From positions 1-42,948 of the forward strand of contig PVWD01000018.1 in assembly GCA_003003615.1 (NCBI GenBank): a DNA stretch of 42,948 nucleotides. The letters run 5' to 3'. Positions 14,806 through 24,747 of the stretch are shown one piece after another. The position numbers and the translations under genes are program-made. Source of the stretch: a filamentous cyanobacterium CCP2. Its GTDB lineage: Bacteria; Cyanobacteriota; Cyanobacteriia; Elainellales; Elainellaceae. Each line of letters begins with the position of its first letter. Within the stretch, counting starts at the first letter, position 1. Below the pieces are notes generated by a model. It saw only the letters and a program-made list of their open reading frames with translations. It was not told the DNA's origin and searched no databases.

Positions 14806-17164
14806 AAATCTCGTTAAAAACACGGAGAAGCCGATCGGCTAACAGGGTATAGCGATGTTGGTCTTTGATTTGCTTCACCGCAAAACCGATCGCCCTTTGG
14901 GGCCCCACTAAAATAGCCAATTTGCGGGCGCGGGTCAGTCCGGTGTAAATCAAATTTCGCGAAAGCAAAAGGTAGTGCTGCATATAAACCGGAATGAGCA
15001 CAACGGGATACTCGCTGCCCTGGGATTTGTGTATCGTTACGGCCCATGCCAGAGCAATTTCATTGAGATCAGCGTAGTCATAAGTGACAAACCGTTCCGC
15101 AAATTTCACCGTCACCGCCTGCTCATCTAAATCCATTTCTGCAATGACACCAAGATCTCCATTGAAAACTTCACGGTTGTAATCGTTTACTTTCTGAATG
15201 ATGCGATCGCCCACCCGCAAGGTCATGCCACCCCGTGTTAGTTCGGCTTTGTGGGCTGCTGGCGGATTCACCAACTGTTGTAAAACTTGATTCAAATTCC
15301 GAGTTCCGGTTTCACTGCGGGTCATGGGGCAAAGGATTTGCACATCTTCTGCCGGATTAAAGCCCAAACTGGGAATTAAATCGGCCACCAGATCGCGAAT
15401 TGCCTGGACTCCATGGGCCGGTTCTGGGGCAGCGAGCCAGAGGCAGTCGGTTTGGGGTTGGTTGCTAACGGCTTCTAAGTTAGGAAAGTGTCCCTGGTTA
15501 ATCCGGTGGGCATTGCTAACAATTTGGCTGGTTTGGGCTTGGCGAAAGACTTCCGTGAGGCGCACCACCGGAATTTGGGCAGAGGCAATCAGATCAGCCA
15601 GTACATTGCCCGGCCCCACACTCGGCAACTGATCAATATCGCCCACCAGCAGCAGTTGTGAGTCAGGCGAAATGGCTTTGACCAGGGAATTTGCCAGAAA
15701 CAAATCCAGCATGGAAGCTTCATCCACAATCACCGCATCCGCTTCGATCGGGTTTTGTCCATCTCGCTTGAATGCCATGGTGCTGGGGTCAAATTCCAGC
15801 AGGCGATGAATGGTTTTGGCTTCTCGTCCGGTCATTTCGCTGAGGCGTTGGGCGGCGCGGCCGGTGGGTGAGGCAAGGGCGATCGTTTTTCCCATGGCCT
15901 TCCAGAGGGCAACGATCGTTTTAGTGGTGAAGGTTTTTCCCGTTCCGGGGCCGCCCGTTAAAATCATTACTCGCTGACTGGCAGCCATTTCCACCGCCGA
16001 TCGCTGTTGGGCGGAAAGTTGAAGTCCGGTCTTTTCAGTAAAGCGATCGATCCAGCGTTGCACACGAGGCAAATCCACAGACAGGTCTTGAATGAGCAAA
16101 CGGCCGAGGCGATCGGCAAGTCCCTGTTCGGCTCCGTAAAAGGGTGGCGAGTAGCAAATAATGTCTTTAGGGCTTTCTGTCAGGGAATTTGTGAGATCTG
16201 GAGTTGTGAGATCTGGATTAATTGGAGGTAGATTGGTTAACGTCGGAGGGGTTGGGTTTGAAATCGATCGCTCTTGCAGTACCAGTTGTCCGTCGGCAGC
16301 CATTTGCAACGTCAAGGCAAGAATTTCTTCTGGATTTGGGGTATGGTCAGCCACAGCCAGCCGCTTTACCACCCGATCGACCAGTTCAGGCTGGGGGAGA
16401 AAACAGTGCCCCTCTTCTGAGGCTTCAGTCAAAACGTGCAAAATACCGCTGCGGTAGCGAAATTCTGACCCTGGAGGAATGCCCAAACTCCGAGCAATGG
16501 CATCTGCCGTAACAAAGCCAATGCCGTAGACATCGGTTGCTAATTGATACGGATTACTCGTAACAACATCGATCGCCTCATCGCCATACTGCTTGTAGAT
16601 TTTGACGGCATAGGTCGTAGAAACGCCATGGCCTTGCAAAAACAGCATCACTTCCTTAATCGCTTTCTGCTCCGCCCATGCCTGCTGAATCATCTTCACC
16701 CGTTTGGCCGCAATGCCAGGGACTTCGCTCAGCCGCTCAATCTGATTTTCAATAATCTCCAGGGTTTCCAAGCCAAAATGCGCCACAATCCGTCTGGCGG
16801 TGACAGGGCCGACCCCCTTAATGAGTCCGCTTCCTAGATATTTTTCCAGTCCCGTTAAGGTGGCAGGCTTGGTTTCCCGATATTTCACCACCTGAAACTG
16901 CTGCCCATATTTAGGATGATCGCGCCACGTCCCTTCTAGATGCAACGTCTGCCCGGCCTGGATGTTGGCAAAATTGCCGACGATCGTAATTAGTTCGCTG
17001 GTGCGGGGAGCTTTGAGGCGAGCCACCGTATAGCCAGATTCCTCAGAATGATAGGTGAGCCGTTCGATTACACCCTGAAGGTCTTCAATGGGCGTAGATG
17101 AAGCAGCGGAATTATAGCGACTGGGTTGATCTGACACGACAGTACGCAGGGATGAGAATTGCAA
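14804..17164 (-). CDS. recD2: RecD2-type ATP-dependent DNA helicase
   Basis: Superfamily 1B 5'-3' helicase for DNA repair and recombination, about 786 residues. The N-terminal domain (IEDLQGVIERLTYHSEESGYTVA) and helix-hairpin-helix region (YLGSGLIKGVGPVTARRIV) precede the motor. Motor motifs seen are Walker A MILTGGPGTGKTFTTKTIV, Walker B AVIVDEASMLD, LLLVGDIDQLPSVG and, near the C-terminus, AWAVTIHKSQGSEYPVV and YTGLTRARKL. A low-complexity Thr/Pro/Asn insert lies near residues 300-330. The start is unsure: TTG at 17164 or GTG at 17137, neither with a clear ribosome site. Confidence 0.93.
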   Translation of the reverse strand: MQFSSLRTVVSDQPSRYNSAASSTPIEDLQGVIERLTYHSEESGYTVARLKAPRTSELITIVGNFANIQAGQTLHLEGTWRDHPKYGQQFQVVKYRETKPATLTGLEKYLGSGLIKGVGPVTARRIVAHFGLETLEIIENQIERLSEVPGIAAKRVKMIQQAWAEQKAIKEVMLFLQGHGVSTTYAVKIYKQYGDEAIDVVTSNPYQLATDVYGIGFVTADAIARSLGIPPGSEFRYRSGILHVLTEASEEGHCFLPQPELVDRVVKRLAVADHTPNPEEILALTLQMAADGQLVLQERSISNPTPPTLTNLPPINPDLTTPDLTNSLTESPKDIICYSPPFYGAEQGLADRLGRLLIQDLSVDLPRVQRWIDRFTEKTGLQLSAQQRSAVEMAASQRVMILTGGPGTGKTFTTKTIVALWKAMGKTIALASPTGRAAQRLSEMTGREAKTIHRLLEFDPSTMAFKRDGQNPIEADAVIVDEASMLDLFLANSLVKAISPDSQLLLVGDIDQLPSVGPGNVLADLIASAQIPVVRLTEVFRQAQTSQIVSNAHRINQGHFPNLEAVSNQPQTDCLWLAAPEPAHGVQAIRDLVADLIPSLGFNPAEDVQILCPMTRSETGTRNLNQVLQQLVNPPAAHKAELTRGGMTLRVGDRIIQKVNDYNREVFNGDLGVIAEMDLDEQAVTVKFAERFVTYDYADLNEIALAWAVTIHKSQGSEYPVVLIPVYMQHYLLLSRNLIYTGLTRARKLAILVGPQRAIGFAVKQIKDQHRYTLLADRLLRVFNEI

Positions 17165-17402
17165 TAGTTCCAGTGTGCCAAGAAGTGGGGGCTTCGGAAA
17201 AATCTTATGTTCAAGTTTAAAACTTGCCCCTGATTCGGGAACCTTTGCTAAATTTGCTAAAGTCCAACATGATGAGTTCTAACGTCAGACCCTTCACCAA
17301 ACCCTTGAAATTTCGTCTTGCGTTAGTTTGATTTGAACTGTTTAGTTTGAACTGTTTTTACTCTTTGTACTTCTTAAAGAACCCATTCGCCAAGGCAAAC
17401 TC

Positions 17403-19679
17403 ATGCTAAAGCCGGAACCCACACAACAGCAGCCCTCCCGATCGCCCCTCTCCACAGCAGAAGCTCCTAGAAGACGGTGGTTGCCTCGTTCTAAACGGGC
17501 ATGGGCGTTTGCCGGAATGGGGTTGGGTGGCCTCGTTTTGGGCGGTGCAACGGCGGCTGTTTTGCTAACGGGCCCCCTTCGGATACCGTTTTTACCAGGA
17601 ACGGATTCAGAATCAGGTTTAACGGATAACTTAAACGAAGAAACCTCAGCCCTAGCGTTGGCTGCCTTGTCACCAGGACAGCGATCGGCTCAGCTAGAAG
17701 CCATTGCTCAGGGGGCACCATCCCTTGATCGAAATCGGGCCCGCTATCTGTTGGCGGTTGACCTGATTGAGCAAGACCGGGGCGGCAGTGCGTTACCCTG
17801 GCTGGAAGGTTTGGAGAATGACTATCCAGAACTAGCGGCATCTATTCTGACCCGACGGGCCCAAGCCTATGCGGCAACCGGAAATGCTGCCCAAGCCGAG
17901 GAAACCTGGAAAGCGGTGGTTGAGCAATATGGTGAGCAACCCATCGCGGCAGAAGCTCTGTTTCACCTGGGGCGATCGAACCCGCAATATCAAGATCAAC
18001 TCCTTGCCCAGTTTCCGGCCCATCCTCGCAGTGTCGAAGTTGCCTTAACACGGCTTCAGCAAAACCCTAACCAGCCCAACTTGATGCTGTTATTGGCAAG
18101 GCATGGACATTATTTATCTGATATTGGCTCCGTTCTCGATCGCCTTAGAACCGAATTTGCCGGACAGCTCACCCCAAGTGACTGGGAAGCGATCGCCTTT
18201 GCCTACTGGGAAATTCAACGCTATGGCAGTGCGGCCGAAGCCTACACCAGAGCCGAACCAACTGCCCTGAATTTGTATCGAACGGCACGAGGAGCGCAGT
18301 TAGATCAGCGGGGTAGAGTTGCCAGAGAGCGATATCAAGCTTTGATGCAAGCCTTTCCAGAGGAAGAAGAGTCTGGGTTAACACTGTTGCGGTTGGCGGA
18401 ATTAGCAGAAACCTCGGCTCAAGCCATCCCATTTTTAGACCGGGCGATCGAACAGTTTCCTGAACGGGCGGCAGAAGCCCTCAAAGCCAAGGCAGATGCC
18501 TTTTTACAACTGAATAGCCCTGATACAGCCCTGATCATTCAACAGCAAGTATTGACCGAGTACAGCAACTCTGAGGCGGCGGCAGAACTGCGTTGGCAGC
18601 AGGTCGAACAGCATGTTCGGGCAAATAACCTCCAGTCGGCATGGGAGTGGGCGTGGCAGTTGGTGGAGGAAAATCCAGACCATGAAAACGCTCCTAGAGC
18701 CGGTTTCTGGGTGGGTAAGTGGGCTTCACAGCTAGAAAAACCGGATGATGCGCGGCAGGCGTTTGAATACGTTTTAGCGGAATATCCTGAGTCTTATTAT
18801 GCGTGGCGATCGGCAACGTTTTTGGGCTGGGATGTGGGCAACTTTGGCACCGTGCGGGACAAGCTACCCGATGTGGCAAAACCGGGAACCCAGCCGGACG
18901 TGTTGGCCGGTTCAAATACGTTGCGCGAACTTCACCGTTTAGGCCAGAGCCGCGATGCCTGGAGCCTGTGGCAAGTGGAATTTACAAACCGGGTTGAGCC
19001 GACGGTGGCAGAACAATACACGGACGGGCTGATGCGATTGGGGGTAAACGACAATTTAGACGGGATTTTCATGTTGGCAAGCCTGGATTTTCGCGATCGA
19101 CCGGAAGAGATGGAGGAAGTGGCGCAGCTTCAACAGCAGGCAGGCTATTGGCAGGCTCTTTACCCCTTTCCCTATGCGGAGTCGATCGAGCAATGGTCGC
19201 AGCAAAGACAGCTTAACCCGATGCTGGTAATGGCTCTGATTCGTCAGGAGTCGCGGTTTGAACCCAAAATTCGATCGGTTGTGGGGGCAACGGGTTTAAT
19301 GCAGGTGATGCCAGAAACCGCAGATTGGGTGGCTAATCAAATTAGCTTGCCGCAATACAACCTGGAAGACCCCAACGACAACATTAATTTAGGAACCTGG
19401 TATCTAGACTATACCCACCGAGAGTATGCGAATAATTCGTTGTTTGCTGTTGCCAGCTACAACGCCGGTCCCGGTAGCGTAGCAGATTGGATCGGACGAT
19501 TTGACTATAGCGATCCCGATCAATTTATTGAGCAGATTCCTTTTAATGAAACCAAAGGATACGTAAAGGCCGTTTTTGAAAATTACTGGAATTATTTGCG
19601 GTTGTACAACCCTGAACTTTCTCAACAGTTAGCCAATCATTCTCAAACTCATTCTAAAATTGCTAGCTCAAGACGGTAA
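17403..19679 (+). CDS. Membrane-anchored TPR-repeat soluble lytic transglycosylase
   Basis: 758 residues, Slt70-like peptidoglycan lytic transglycosylase in the periplasm. A basic N-terminus (PRRRWLPRSKRAW) precedes one hydrophobic segment at about 35-57, so it is probably inner-membrane anchored. Residues ~80-580 are alpha-helical repeats (TPR/superhelical). The C-terminal SLT domain has MALIRQESRFEP with the catalytic Glu, GATGLMQVMPETADWVA and FAVASYNAGPGSVADW. It is divergent from recD2, and the 238-base gap contains a doubled TTTGAACTGTTT. The likely role is cell-wall turnover during growth or filament division. Confidence 0.92.
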   Translation: MLKPEPTQQQPSRSPLSTAEAPRRRWLPRSKRAWAFAGMGLGGLVLGGATAAVLLTGPLRIPFLPGTDSESGLTDNLNEETSALALAALSPGQRSAQLEAIAQGAPSLDRNRARYLLAVDLIEQDRGGSALPWLEGLENDYPELAASILTRRAQAYAATGNAAQAEETWKAVVEQYGEQPIAAEALFHLGRSNPQYQDQLLAQFPAHPRSVEVALTRLQQNPNQPNLMLLLARHGHYLSDIGSVLDRLRTEFAGQLTPSDWEAIAFAYWEIQRYGSAAEAYTRAEPTALNLYRTARGAQLDQRGRVARERYQALMQAFPEEEESGLTLLRLAELAETSAQAIPFLDRAIEQFPERAAEALKAKADAFLQLNSPDTALIIQQQVLTEYSNSEAAAELRWQQVEQHVRANNLQSAWEWAWQLVEENPDHENAPRAGFWVGKWASQLEKPDDARQAFEYVLAEYPESYYAWRSATFLGWDVGNFGTVRDKLPDVAKPGTQPDVLAGSNTLRELHRLGQSRDAWSLWQVEFTNRVEPTVAEQYTDGLMRLGVNDNLDGIFMLASLDFRDRPEEMEEVAQLQQQAGYWQALYPFPYAESIEQWSQQRQLNPMLVMALIRQESRFEPKIRSVVGATGLMQVMPETADWVANQISLPQYNLEDPNDNINLGTWYLDYTHREYANNSLFAVASYNAGPGSVADWIGRFDYSDPDQFIEQIPFNETKGYVKAVFENYWNYLRLYNPELSQQLANHSQTHSKIASSRR

Positions 19680-19803
19680 GGGTTCTGCCTCAAAAGAAGT
19701 AGAAGGGGGTCTGTCTTTGAGAAGATGATGTAAACAAGCGATCTTGATACGGTAAATACAGTTGAATTTACCTCTTAACCCATTCAAGGAGGATATAGAA
19801 TCC

Positions 19804-19986
19804 ATGAGTATTGAAGATCGCATGAAAGCAACGGCTAAAAATATTGAAGGTAAGATTCAGGAAGCGGCTGGTGAAATTACTGGCGATCCCAAGGATAAGT
19901 CTGAAGGTCGGGCAAAGCAGGCCGAAGCGAAAGTTCGCCACTCTGTGGAAAACGTTAAGGATGATGTGAAGCGGGCGATCGACTAA
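19804..19986 (+). CDS. CsbD-family stress protein
   Basis: 60 residues, very hydrophilic and predicted helical, matching the CsbD family: KNIEGKIQEAAGEITGD followed by KSEGRAKQAEAKVRHSVENV. CsbD proteins are induced by general stress; their biochemical role is unknown. A strong ribosome site (AAGGAGG) precedes the ATG at 19804; a longer frame from 19762 would include that site and is less likely. A hairpin downstream may end the transcript, making this a single-gene unit. Confidence 0.9.
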   Translation: MSIEDRMKATAKNIEGKIQEAAGEITGDPKDKSEGRAKQAEAKVRHSVENVKDDVKRAID

Positions 19987-20038
19987 TCCCTGAATCGTAC
20001 CTGTGAATTGTGCATCACCAAATCAGTGAATGAATATG

Positions 20039-20064
20039 GGGTGGGTTTTAACTCACCCTCTTTC
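20039..20064 (+). terminator. Possible terminator after the CsbD gene
   Basis: GGGTG and CACCC arms around a GGTTTTAACT loop, then TCTTTCGTT. Short stem, moderate support. Confidence 0.45.
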
Positions 20065-20138
20065 GTTGTGAACCGAACAGCATGAACTGGACTAGGAAGA
20101 AATTTAGCCCAGCGCAGACCTACAAAAAGAGCAGCAAA

Positions 20139-21278
20139 CTACATTGGTAAGCGAACTGTAAACAGACTCCCTTTACCCAATTCCGACTCAGCCTGAATCG
20201 TTCCTCCATGGCCTTCAACAATACACCGAGAGAGATAAAGACCTAACCCACTGTCAGCCCGCTTGTGTTTCCCTTTACGGAATCGCTTAAACAAATTTGC
20301 TTTATCTTCTTGAGAGATGCCTGAACCTGTATCTTCAACTTCCAGAACCATCCAGGACATTGGCTTTGCCCCCACCTGAGAGACATAGTTCTCTGAATGT
20401 TCATAGATCCGAACATGAATCGTTCCGGTATCCGTAAACTTCAGGGCATTGCCAATTAAATTCATCAATACTCGCCTGAGTTCTAGTCGATCGCCCAACA
20501 CAACTGCTTCTTTTTTCCCAGAAGAATTCGGCTCTAATTTTGTCACCAATTGCAAATCAATTCCTTTTTCCTGGGCTAGAGGCTGCAACTCTTGAAAGAT
20601 TTCATGGGCAATTTCATGTAAATCGCAGGGAGCAAACGTTAGCTTTTTTTGGCCGGCTTCATGGCGGTAGACCTCTAACAACGTATTGACCATTTGTAAG
20701 AGGTTGTGGTTGCTGCGAATCATTGCCTCGATCGCCTCTTTCATATCTAGCGAAATTGGACAAAATGTTTCATCTTGAAACAAATGCAGCATGCGATCGG
20801 CCGCGACCAATGGCGTTCTTAAATCGTGCGTTAGCCGAGACACAAAATCTTCTCGTTGGCGAGCCATTGCTTCCCGCTCATCAATACTATGCTTCAAGCG
20901 AAGGAGCGATCGAACTCGCGCTAATAGTTCATCCGTGTCGAATGGTTTGCGAATAAAATCGTCTGCTCCTGCATCCAGTCCTTCGACGACGCTAGACTGC
21001 TCATGGGCCGTGATCAGTAGAATCGGGATGTAGGGTAAAGTAGGGTTTTGTCGAATTCGCCGCGTCACCTCATAGCCATCCATTCCAGGCATCATGATGT
21101 CGAGTAGAATCAAGTCGGGTGGCGACTTTTTGATTTCAGCTAGGGCCTCAGTGCCGTCCTTTGACAGATTAACCTCGTAGCCCTCATCCCCCAAAATTGC
21201 CTCAATCAGGAATAAGTTATCTGGTGTGTCATCGACAGCGAGAACACGACTAGTCCTAGTCATTTGGGCGTGAGGCAT
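20139..21278 (-). CDS. Response regulator-histidine kinase fusion
   Basis: 379 residues: an N-terminal receiver domain (RVLAVDDTPDNLFLIEAIL, phospho-accepting Asp in LILLDIMMPGMDGYEVT, Lys in FIRKPFD), then HisKA with DFVSRLTHDLRTPLVAADRML and a C-terminal ATPase domain with VLEVEDTGSGIS and DSGLGLYLSRCIVEGHGG. There is no membrane segment or sensory domain, so it works inside the cell, taking phosphate or signal through its receiver domain. Start at the first ATG (21278) or the ATG five codons later; neither has a ribosome site. The gap to the next kinase gene, on the same strand, is about 270 bases. Confidence 0.9.
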   Translation of the reverse strand: MPHAQMTRTSRVLAVDDTPDNLFLIEAILGDEGYEVNLSKDGTEALAEIKKSPPDLILLDIMMPGMDGYEVTRRIRQNPTLPYIPILLITAHEQSSVVEGLDAGADDFIRKPFDTDELLARVRSLLRLKHSIDEREAMARQREDFVSRLTHDLRTPLVAADRMLHLFQDETFCPISLDMKEAIEAMIRSNHNLLQMVNTLLEVYRHEAGQKKLTFAPCDLHEIAHEIFQELQPLAQEKGIDLQLVTKLEPNSSGKKEAVVLGDRLELRRVLMNLIGNALKFTDTGTIHVRIYEHSENYVSQVGAKPMSWMVLEVEDTGSGISQEDKANLFKRFRKGKHKRADSGLGLYLSRCIVEGHGGTIQAESELGKGSLFTVRLPM

Positions 21279-21546
21279 GGTTTGTAAACTACTATTTCTA
21301 TGGACTACAGCAAATGCGTTTTATCCTTTTATCTGCCGAATGCAGGATAAGAGGAGACTTTGAAGAAGATATTATTTGTCTATGTTAATATTTTATTCAT
21401 ATTTACCATCTCCCCCATAAGGTAGATTGCCTTTTTATTCTTTGCAAAGTTAAGCGGAACAATCAACCGACATAAAATAGTTATTCTAATAATATAAGTC
21501 TAAATAATCGCAAGGATTTGGTCAGCTTAAGGCTTATACCAACGGT

Positions 21547-22818
21547 TCAGCTTACTTCAGAAGAATCATTTACGTTCAGGTTAAACAGGGTTTCTGAAGC
21601 CATTGGAGGGCAGGGAAATGCGAGTTGGCGAGGGAGATCAACGCGAAAGGTAGAACCTTTACCCACTTGGCTTTCAACCGAAATTTTACCCTGCATCATC
21701 TGTACCAATGAATCTGTAATTGCTAATCCTAATCCTGTTCCGGGATGCTTACGAGTTGTTGTTTGATCAACCTGCCGGAAGGGTTCAAAAATTTGCTTAA
21801 GCTGCTCTTGGGCAATCCCAATCCCAGTATCTCGAACGATGATAGTAATCCGATCGGAAGAGAACAGGCTAACATTTACCCAAACGCCCCCCGCTTCTGT
21901 AAATTTGATTGCGTTAGAAAGCAAATTCACTAACACTTGGCGAAGACGGCTAGGGTCATTCACTACCTGCACATCGGGCGGTTCAACTTTGACCTGAAGC
22001 GACAAATGCTTTTCATCCGCAAGCGATCGTAGCTCCTCGACTGTCGCATTGACAATATGGTTCAAGTTGAATGGTTCCGGCTTAAGTTCTAACCGACCCG
22101 CCTCAATTTTGGAGAGGTCTAAAATATCATTTAAAAGCTCTAATAGATGTTTACCATTATTAAGAATGCGCTCTACCATATCCATTTGGCTTGTGGTTAA
22201 AGTTCCTTTACTGCGCCGTAATAGCAGTTGAGAAAACCCAATAATGGCATTTAAAGGCGTTCGCAATTCATGGGACATCGTAGCTAAAAATTGAGACTTA
22301 AGCTGTGAAGCTTCGATTAACTTTAGGTTTTGCAGTTGAATTTGCTGACGCTGTAGTTCTAACTCCCGATTTTGGCGTTTTAATAGTTCATTACTTTCTC
22401 GAAGCTGTTGATTTGCCACGACTACTTTCATTTCAGCCCGGTAAACCCGAATGGCATTTCGTAACACCTGCTCCAATCGTTCTGGCGTGATTCTAGACTT
22501 AGAAAGATAATCTGTAGCTCCTGCCTTCATTAACTCAACTGCAATTTGTTCATCCCCCTGACCCGTTAGCACAACGAGCGGCACCAACAATCCAAGCTGT
22601 CTTGCATCACGTACCAGAATTAACCCGTCCTGATCAGGCAGTTGATAGTCTAAAAATACACAATCAAATGGGTTGGTTTTCAGCAGTGCGATCGCCTCTG
22701 CATAATTCACTGCTTCAGAAAGTTCCATTGGCAGACTTGCCTTCTTTAAGGCCCGTCGTACCGCCATGCGATCGACTTCATCATCATCAACAACGAGAAC
22801 CCGTAGCGTTTCTTCCAT
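21547..22818 (-). CDS. Response regulator-histidine kinase fusion with coiled coil
   Basis: About 423 residues: receiver domain (RVLVVDDDEVDRMAVRRAL, Asp in CVFLDYQLPDQDGL, Lys in DYLSKSRIT), a coiled-coil linker rich in Glu, Gln and Leu (about 140-185), HisKA with FLATMSHELRTPLNAIIGFS, and a HATPase domain with IIVRDTGIGI and HPGTGLGLAITDSLVQMM. Soluble, with no sensory domain. The ATG at 22818 is chosen; a TTG four codons upstream is possible. Together with the kinase at 20139 and the response regulator at 24310 it forms a signalling neighbourhood whose input is not visible. Confidence 0.9.
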   Translation of the reverse strand: MEETLRVLVVDDDEVDRMAVRRALKKASLPMELSEAVNYAEAIALLKTNPFDCVFLDYQLPDQDGLILVRDARQLGLLVPLVVLTGQGDEQIAVELMKAGATDYLSKSRITPERLEQVLRNAIRVYRAEMKVVVANQQLRESNELLKRQNRELELQRQQIQLQNLKLIEASQLKSQFLATMSHELRTPLNAIIGFSQLLLRRSKGTLTTSQMDMVERILNNGKHLLELLNDILDLSKIEAGRLELKPEPFNLNHIVNATVEELRSLADEKHLSLQVKVEPPDVQVVNDPSRLRQVLVNLLSNAIKFTEAGGVWVNVSLFSSDRITIIVRDTGIGIAQEQLKQIFEPFRQVDQTTTRKHPGTGLGLAITDSLVQMMQGKISVESQVGKGSTFRVDLPRQLAFPCPPMASETLFNLNVNDSSEVS

Positions 22819-23366
22819 AAGTAGGTTCAAAGAATCAGGAGTGCTTCAATCCTATCGTTAACCTTAAATTCATCAGGTCACCACTCCGACATAGAATTCA
22901 GGCAATAAAGGCAAGGTGAGCCACCCGCTACAGATAATTGCTCACGGAAGATCCACCTACTCATGAGCGAGGATATGCGGGAATGACTGCTCAACCCCTA
23001 TATCTAACGTTAGATCTTTCTGGGAAATTATTAATTAATTCTTAAGCCAAAAGGAGGATGCATGATTTTATCAATCCTCTACCTCTAGAGAGGGATTTTA
23101 CAGAAATATGAAAATACACCATTGGATGAATGCTCTCAAACTGTACTAGCAGATAGCTTTGAAACTAGTGTACAACTTATTATTCAAGAAGCTGAAAAAT
23201 GCACTGCTATCATCAACCCTGGAGGTTGCTTACCGAGACAGCTTACCAACAATTGCTCACTCACACGATCGTCTAATCGTTTGAAGGATGCCATTGGTGA
23301 AAGCTTATACGAGGAGAAGATTTCCAGCTTGCTGATAGCGGTCTATTTTTCAGGGAGGCAACTTGT
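22819..23366. other. Intergenic region upstream of the DUF2294 pair
   Basis: About 550 bases. An AAGGAGG motif at about 23050 precedes a tiny frame (MILSILYL) that stops at TAG, and other very short frames overlap one another. A longer frame at 23122-23370 has only a TTG start and I do not accept it as a gene. Confidence 0.4.
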
Positions 23367-23789
23367 ATGACGACATCAATTCCAACACGCGGACAGTTAG
23401 AAAGAACACTTTCACAGAGAATTCAGGCACTCTATCGGGAACAGCTTGGACACCGACCCGGAAAAGTGACATGCCAGTTCTTTGGTGAACAGTTGGCCAT
23501 TGTGATCGAAGATTCCATTACTCAACCAGAGCAAGTACTCGCGAACGAAGGACAAAGCAGCTTAGCCCAAGAAGTTCGCAGTGAGTTAGACAGTGCCCTT
23601 CAACCACAGCTCAAAACCTTGATTGAAGAAATTGTCGGAGTTGGTGTTGTCGATCTACTCAGTGACGCAACGCTGGAAAGCGGCCGAACTGGAATGATTG
23701 TCGTTTTGGATAATCCGCCAGAGGTTCGTAGCTCAAATTCTAAAAAGCCTCAGACTGCTTCTATGTCTGTTCAAGATGGTAATGAATAG
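23367..23789 (+). CDS. DUF2294 protein, first of a tandem pair
   Basis: 140 residues matching DUF2294: an N-terminal helix (LERTLSQRIQALYREQLGHRP), a strand pair (KVTCQFFGEQLAIVIEDSIT) with Cys, a helix (AQEVRSELDSALQPQLKTLI) and GVGVVDLLSDATLESGRTGMIVVL. No biochemical function is known for the family. GGGAGG lies eight bases before the ATG. The second copy follows 99 bases downstream, and the pair faces a stand-alone response regulator. Confidence 0.82.
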   Translation: MTTSIPTRGQLERTLSQRIQALYREQLGHRPGKVTCQFFGEQLAIVIEDSITQPEQVLANEGQSSLAQEVRSELDSALQPQLKTLIEEIVGVGVVDLLSDATLESGRTGMIVVLDNPPEVRSSNSKKPQTASMSVQDGNE

Positions 23790-23888
23790 CAACACTACCC
23801 TTTAAATCAACAATTTATTTCAACAAATTGCTACAACTTGATAACTCTGAAGCACATCCCCATGAATCGATGAATTCCCTCTCGAATA

Positions 23889-24332
23889 ATGAGCTATCCC
23901 ATTGAACTACGCCAGCAGCTAACGCACCCTTTGCAGGAAAAGCTTCAAGCTCTCTACCAAACCCAGCTTGGACATCAGCCCAGCAAAATTACCTGCCAAT
24001 TATTTGATAAAACGCTGGCAATTGTTATCAAAGATCCTGTAACTCAACTGGAGAAGCTTCTCCTTGCCAACGGACAGCAAGATTTGGCTCAACGAGTCCG
24101 CACCAGCCTGGAGAAGCTACTACGCCCACAGCTCAAGTCTATGATTGAGCAGGTTGTTCATGTAGATGTTGTGGATTTAATGGTAGATACGCATCTGCAC
24201 ACAAACCATACAAGCATCATTGCAGTTTTCGCAGATGCACCGCAGTTTCCTACACCGAATGGCTCTTCGCCCAACCGGGTTGAACCGTTCCCGTCTCCAA
24301 ATGCCGCTTTTAACGGAGATGACGACGAATAG
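23889..24332 (+). CDS. DUF2294 protein, second of a tandem pair
   Basis: 147 residues, clearly a duplicate of the gene before it: KLQALYQTQLGHQPSKITCQ aligns with the first copy, as do TLAIVIKDPVTQ and RPQLKSMIEQVV. It differs in its disordered C-terminus, which ends in an acidic GDDDE tail. It has no strong ribosome site, so it may depend on translation of the first copy. Its last 23 bases overlap the convergent response-regulator gene. Function unknown. Confidence 0.8.
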   Translation: MSYPIELRQQLTHPLQEKLQALYQTQLGHQPSKITCQLFDKTLAIVIKDPVTQLEKLLLANGQQDLAQRVRTSLEKLLRPQLKSMIEQVVHVDVVDLMVDTHLHTNHTSIIAVFADAPQFPTPNGSSPNRVEPFPSPNAAFNGDDDE

Positions 24333-24747
24333 CTGCTTCCAAATCATCTAGCATATACGGCTTGCTAACGTAATCGACGAAACCAGCCAGGAGCAGATTT
24401 TCTCGATCTTCTAGCTTGGCAAGGGCCGTTACTGCAATCACCGGGATGTCCCTGGTTGCTTCGTCCTGCTTCAGGTGCTGAACAAGCTGAATACCATCAA
24501 CATTCGGCAACAAAATATCCATCAAAATTAGATCGGGCTTACACTCTTTTGCAGTGTGTAACGCATTACGACTGTCTTCTTGTCCCACAAAGCGGCAACC
24601 AAATGACTCCAGCGCATAGCGAATGAGCAGGAGATTATCGTCGTCATCTTCGACAACTAGAATGAGCGGATGCGTGGTAGCGGGCTGGTGTACACAGCAA
24701 GAATCAGATTGGTGTACCAAGTAAGGCAATGGGAGTGCCGAGTCCAT
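24310..24747 (-). CDS. Stand-alone CheY-like response regulator
   Basis: About 145 residues with a single receiver domain from about residue 28: LILVVEDDDDNLLLIRYALE (acidic pocket), LILMDILLPNVDGIQL (phospho-accepting Asp), VIAVTALAK (Thr) and YVSKPYM (Lys). No output domain. The ATG at 24747 is chosen because GGAGG lies about 11 bases upstream; ATG 24765 and GTG 24804 are alternatives that lengthen an unstructured N-terminus. The end overlaps the second DUF2294 gene tail-to-tail by 23 bases. It may be the partner of one of the nearby receiver-kinase fusions. Confidence 0.87.
   Translation of the reverse strand: MDSALPLPYLVHQSDSCCVHQPATTHPLILVVEDDDDNLLLIRYALESFGCRFVGQEDSRNALHTAKECKPDLILMDILLPNVDGIQLVQHLKQDEATRDIPVIAVTALAKLEDRENLLLAGFVDYVSKPYMLDDLEAAIRRHLR

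Noticed and set aside
23122-23370. 82-codon frame ending in an ATGA overlap with the first DUF2294 gene
   Set aside because: Only a TTG start without a ribosome site, a stop codon just upstream in frame, and no recognisable family. The overlap alone is not enough.
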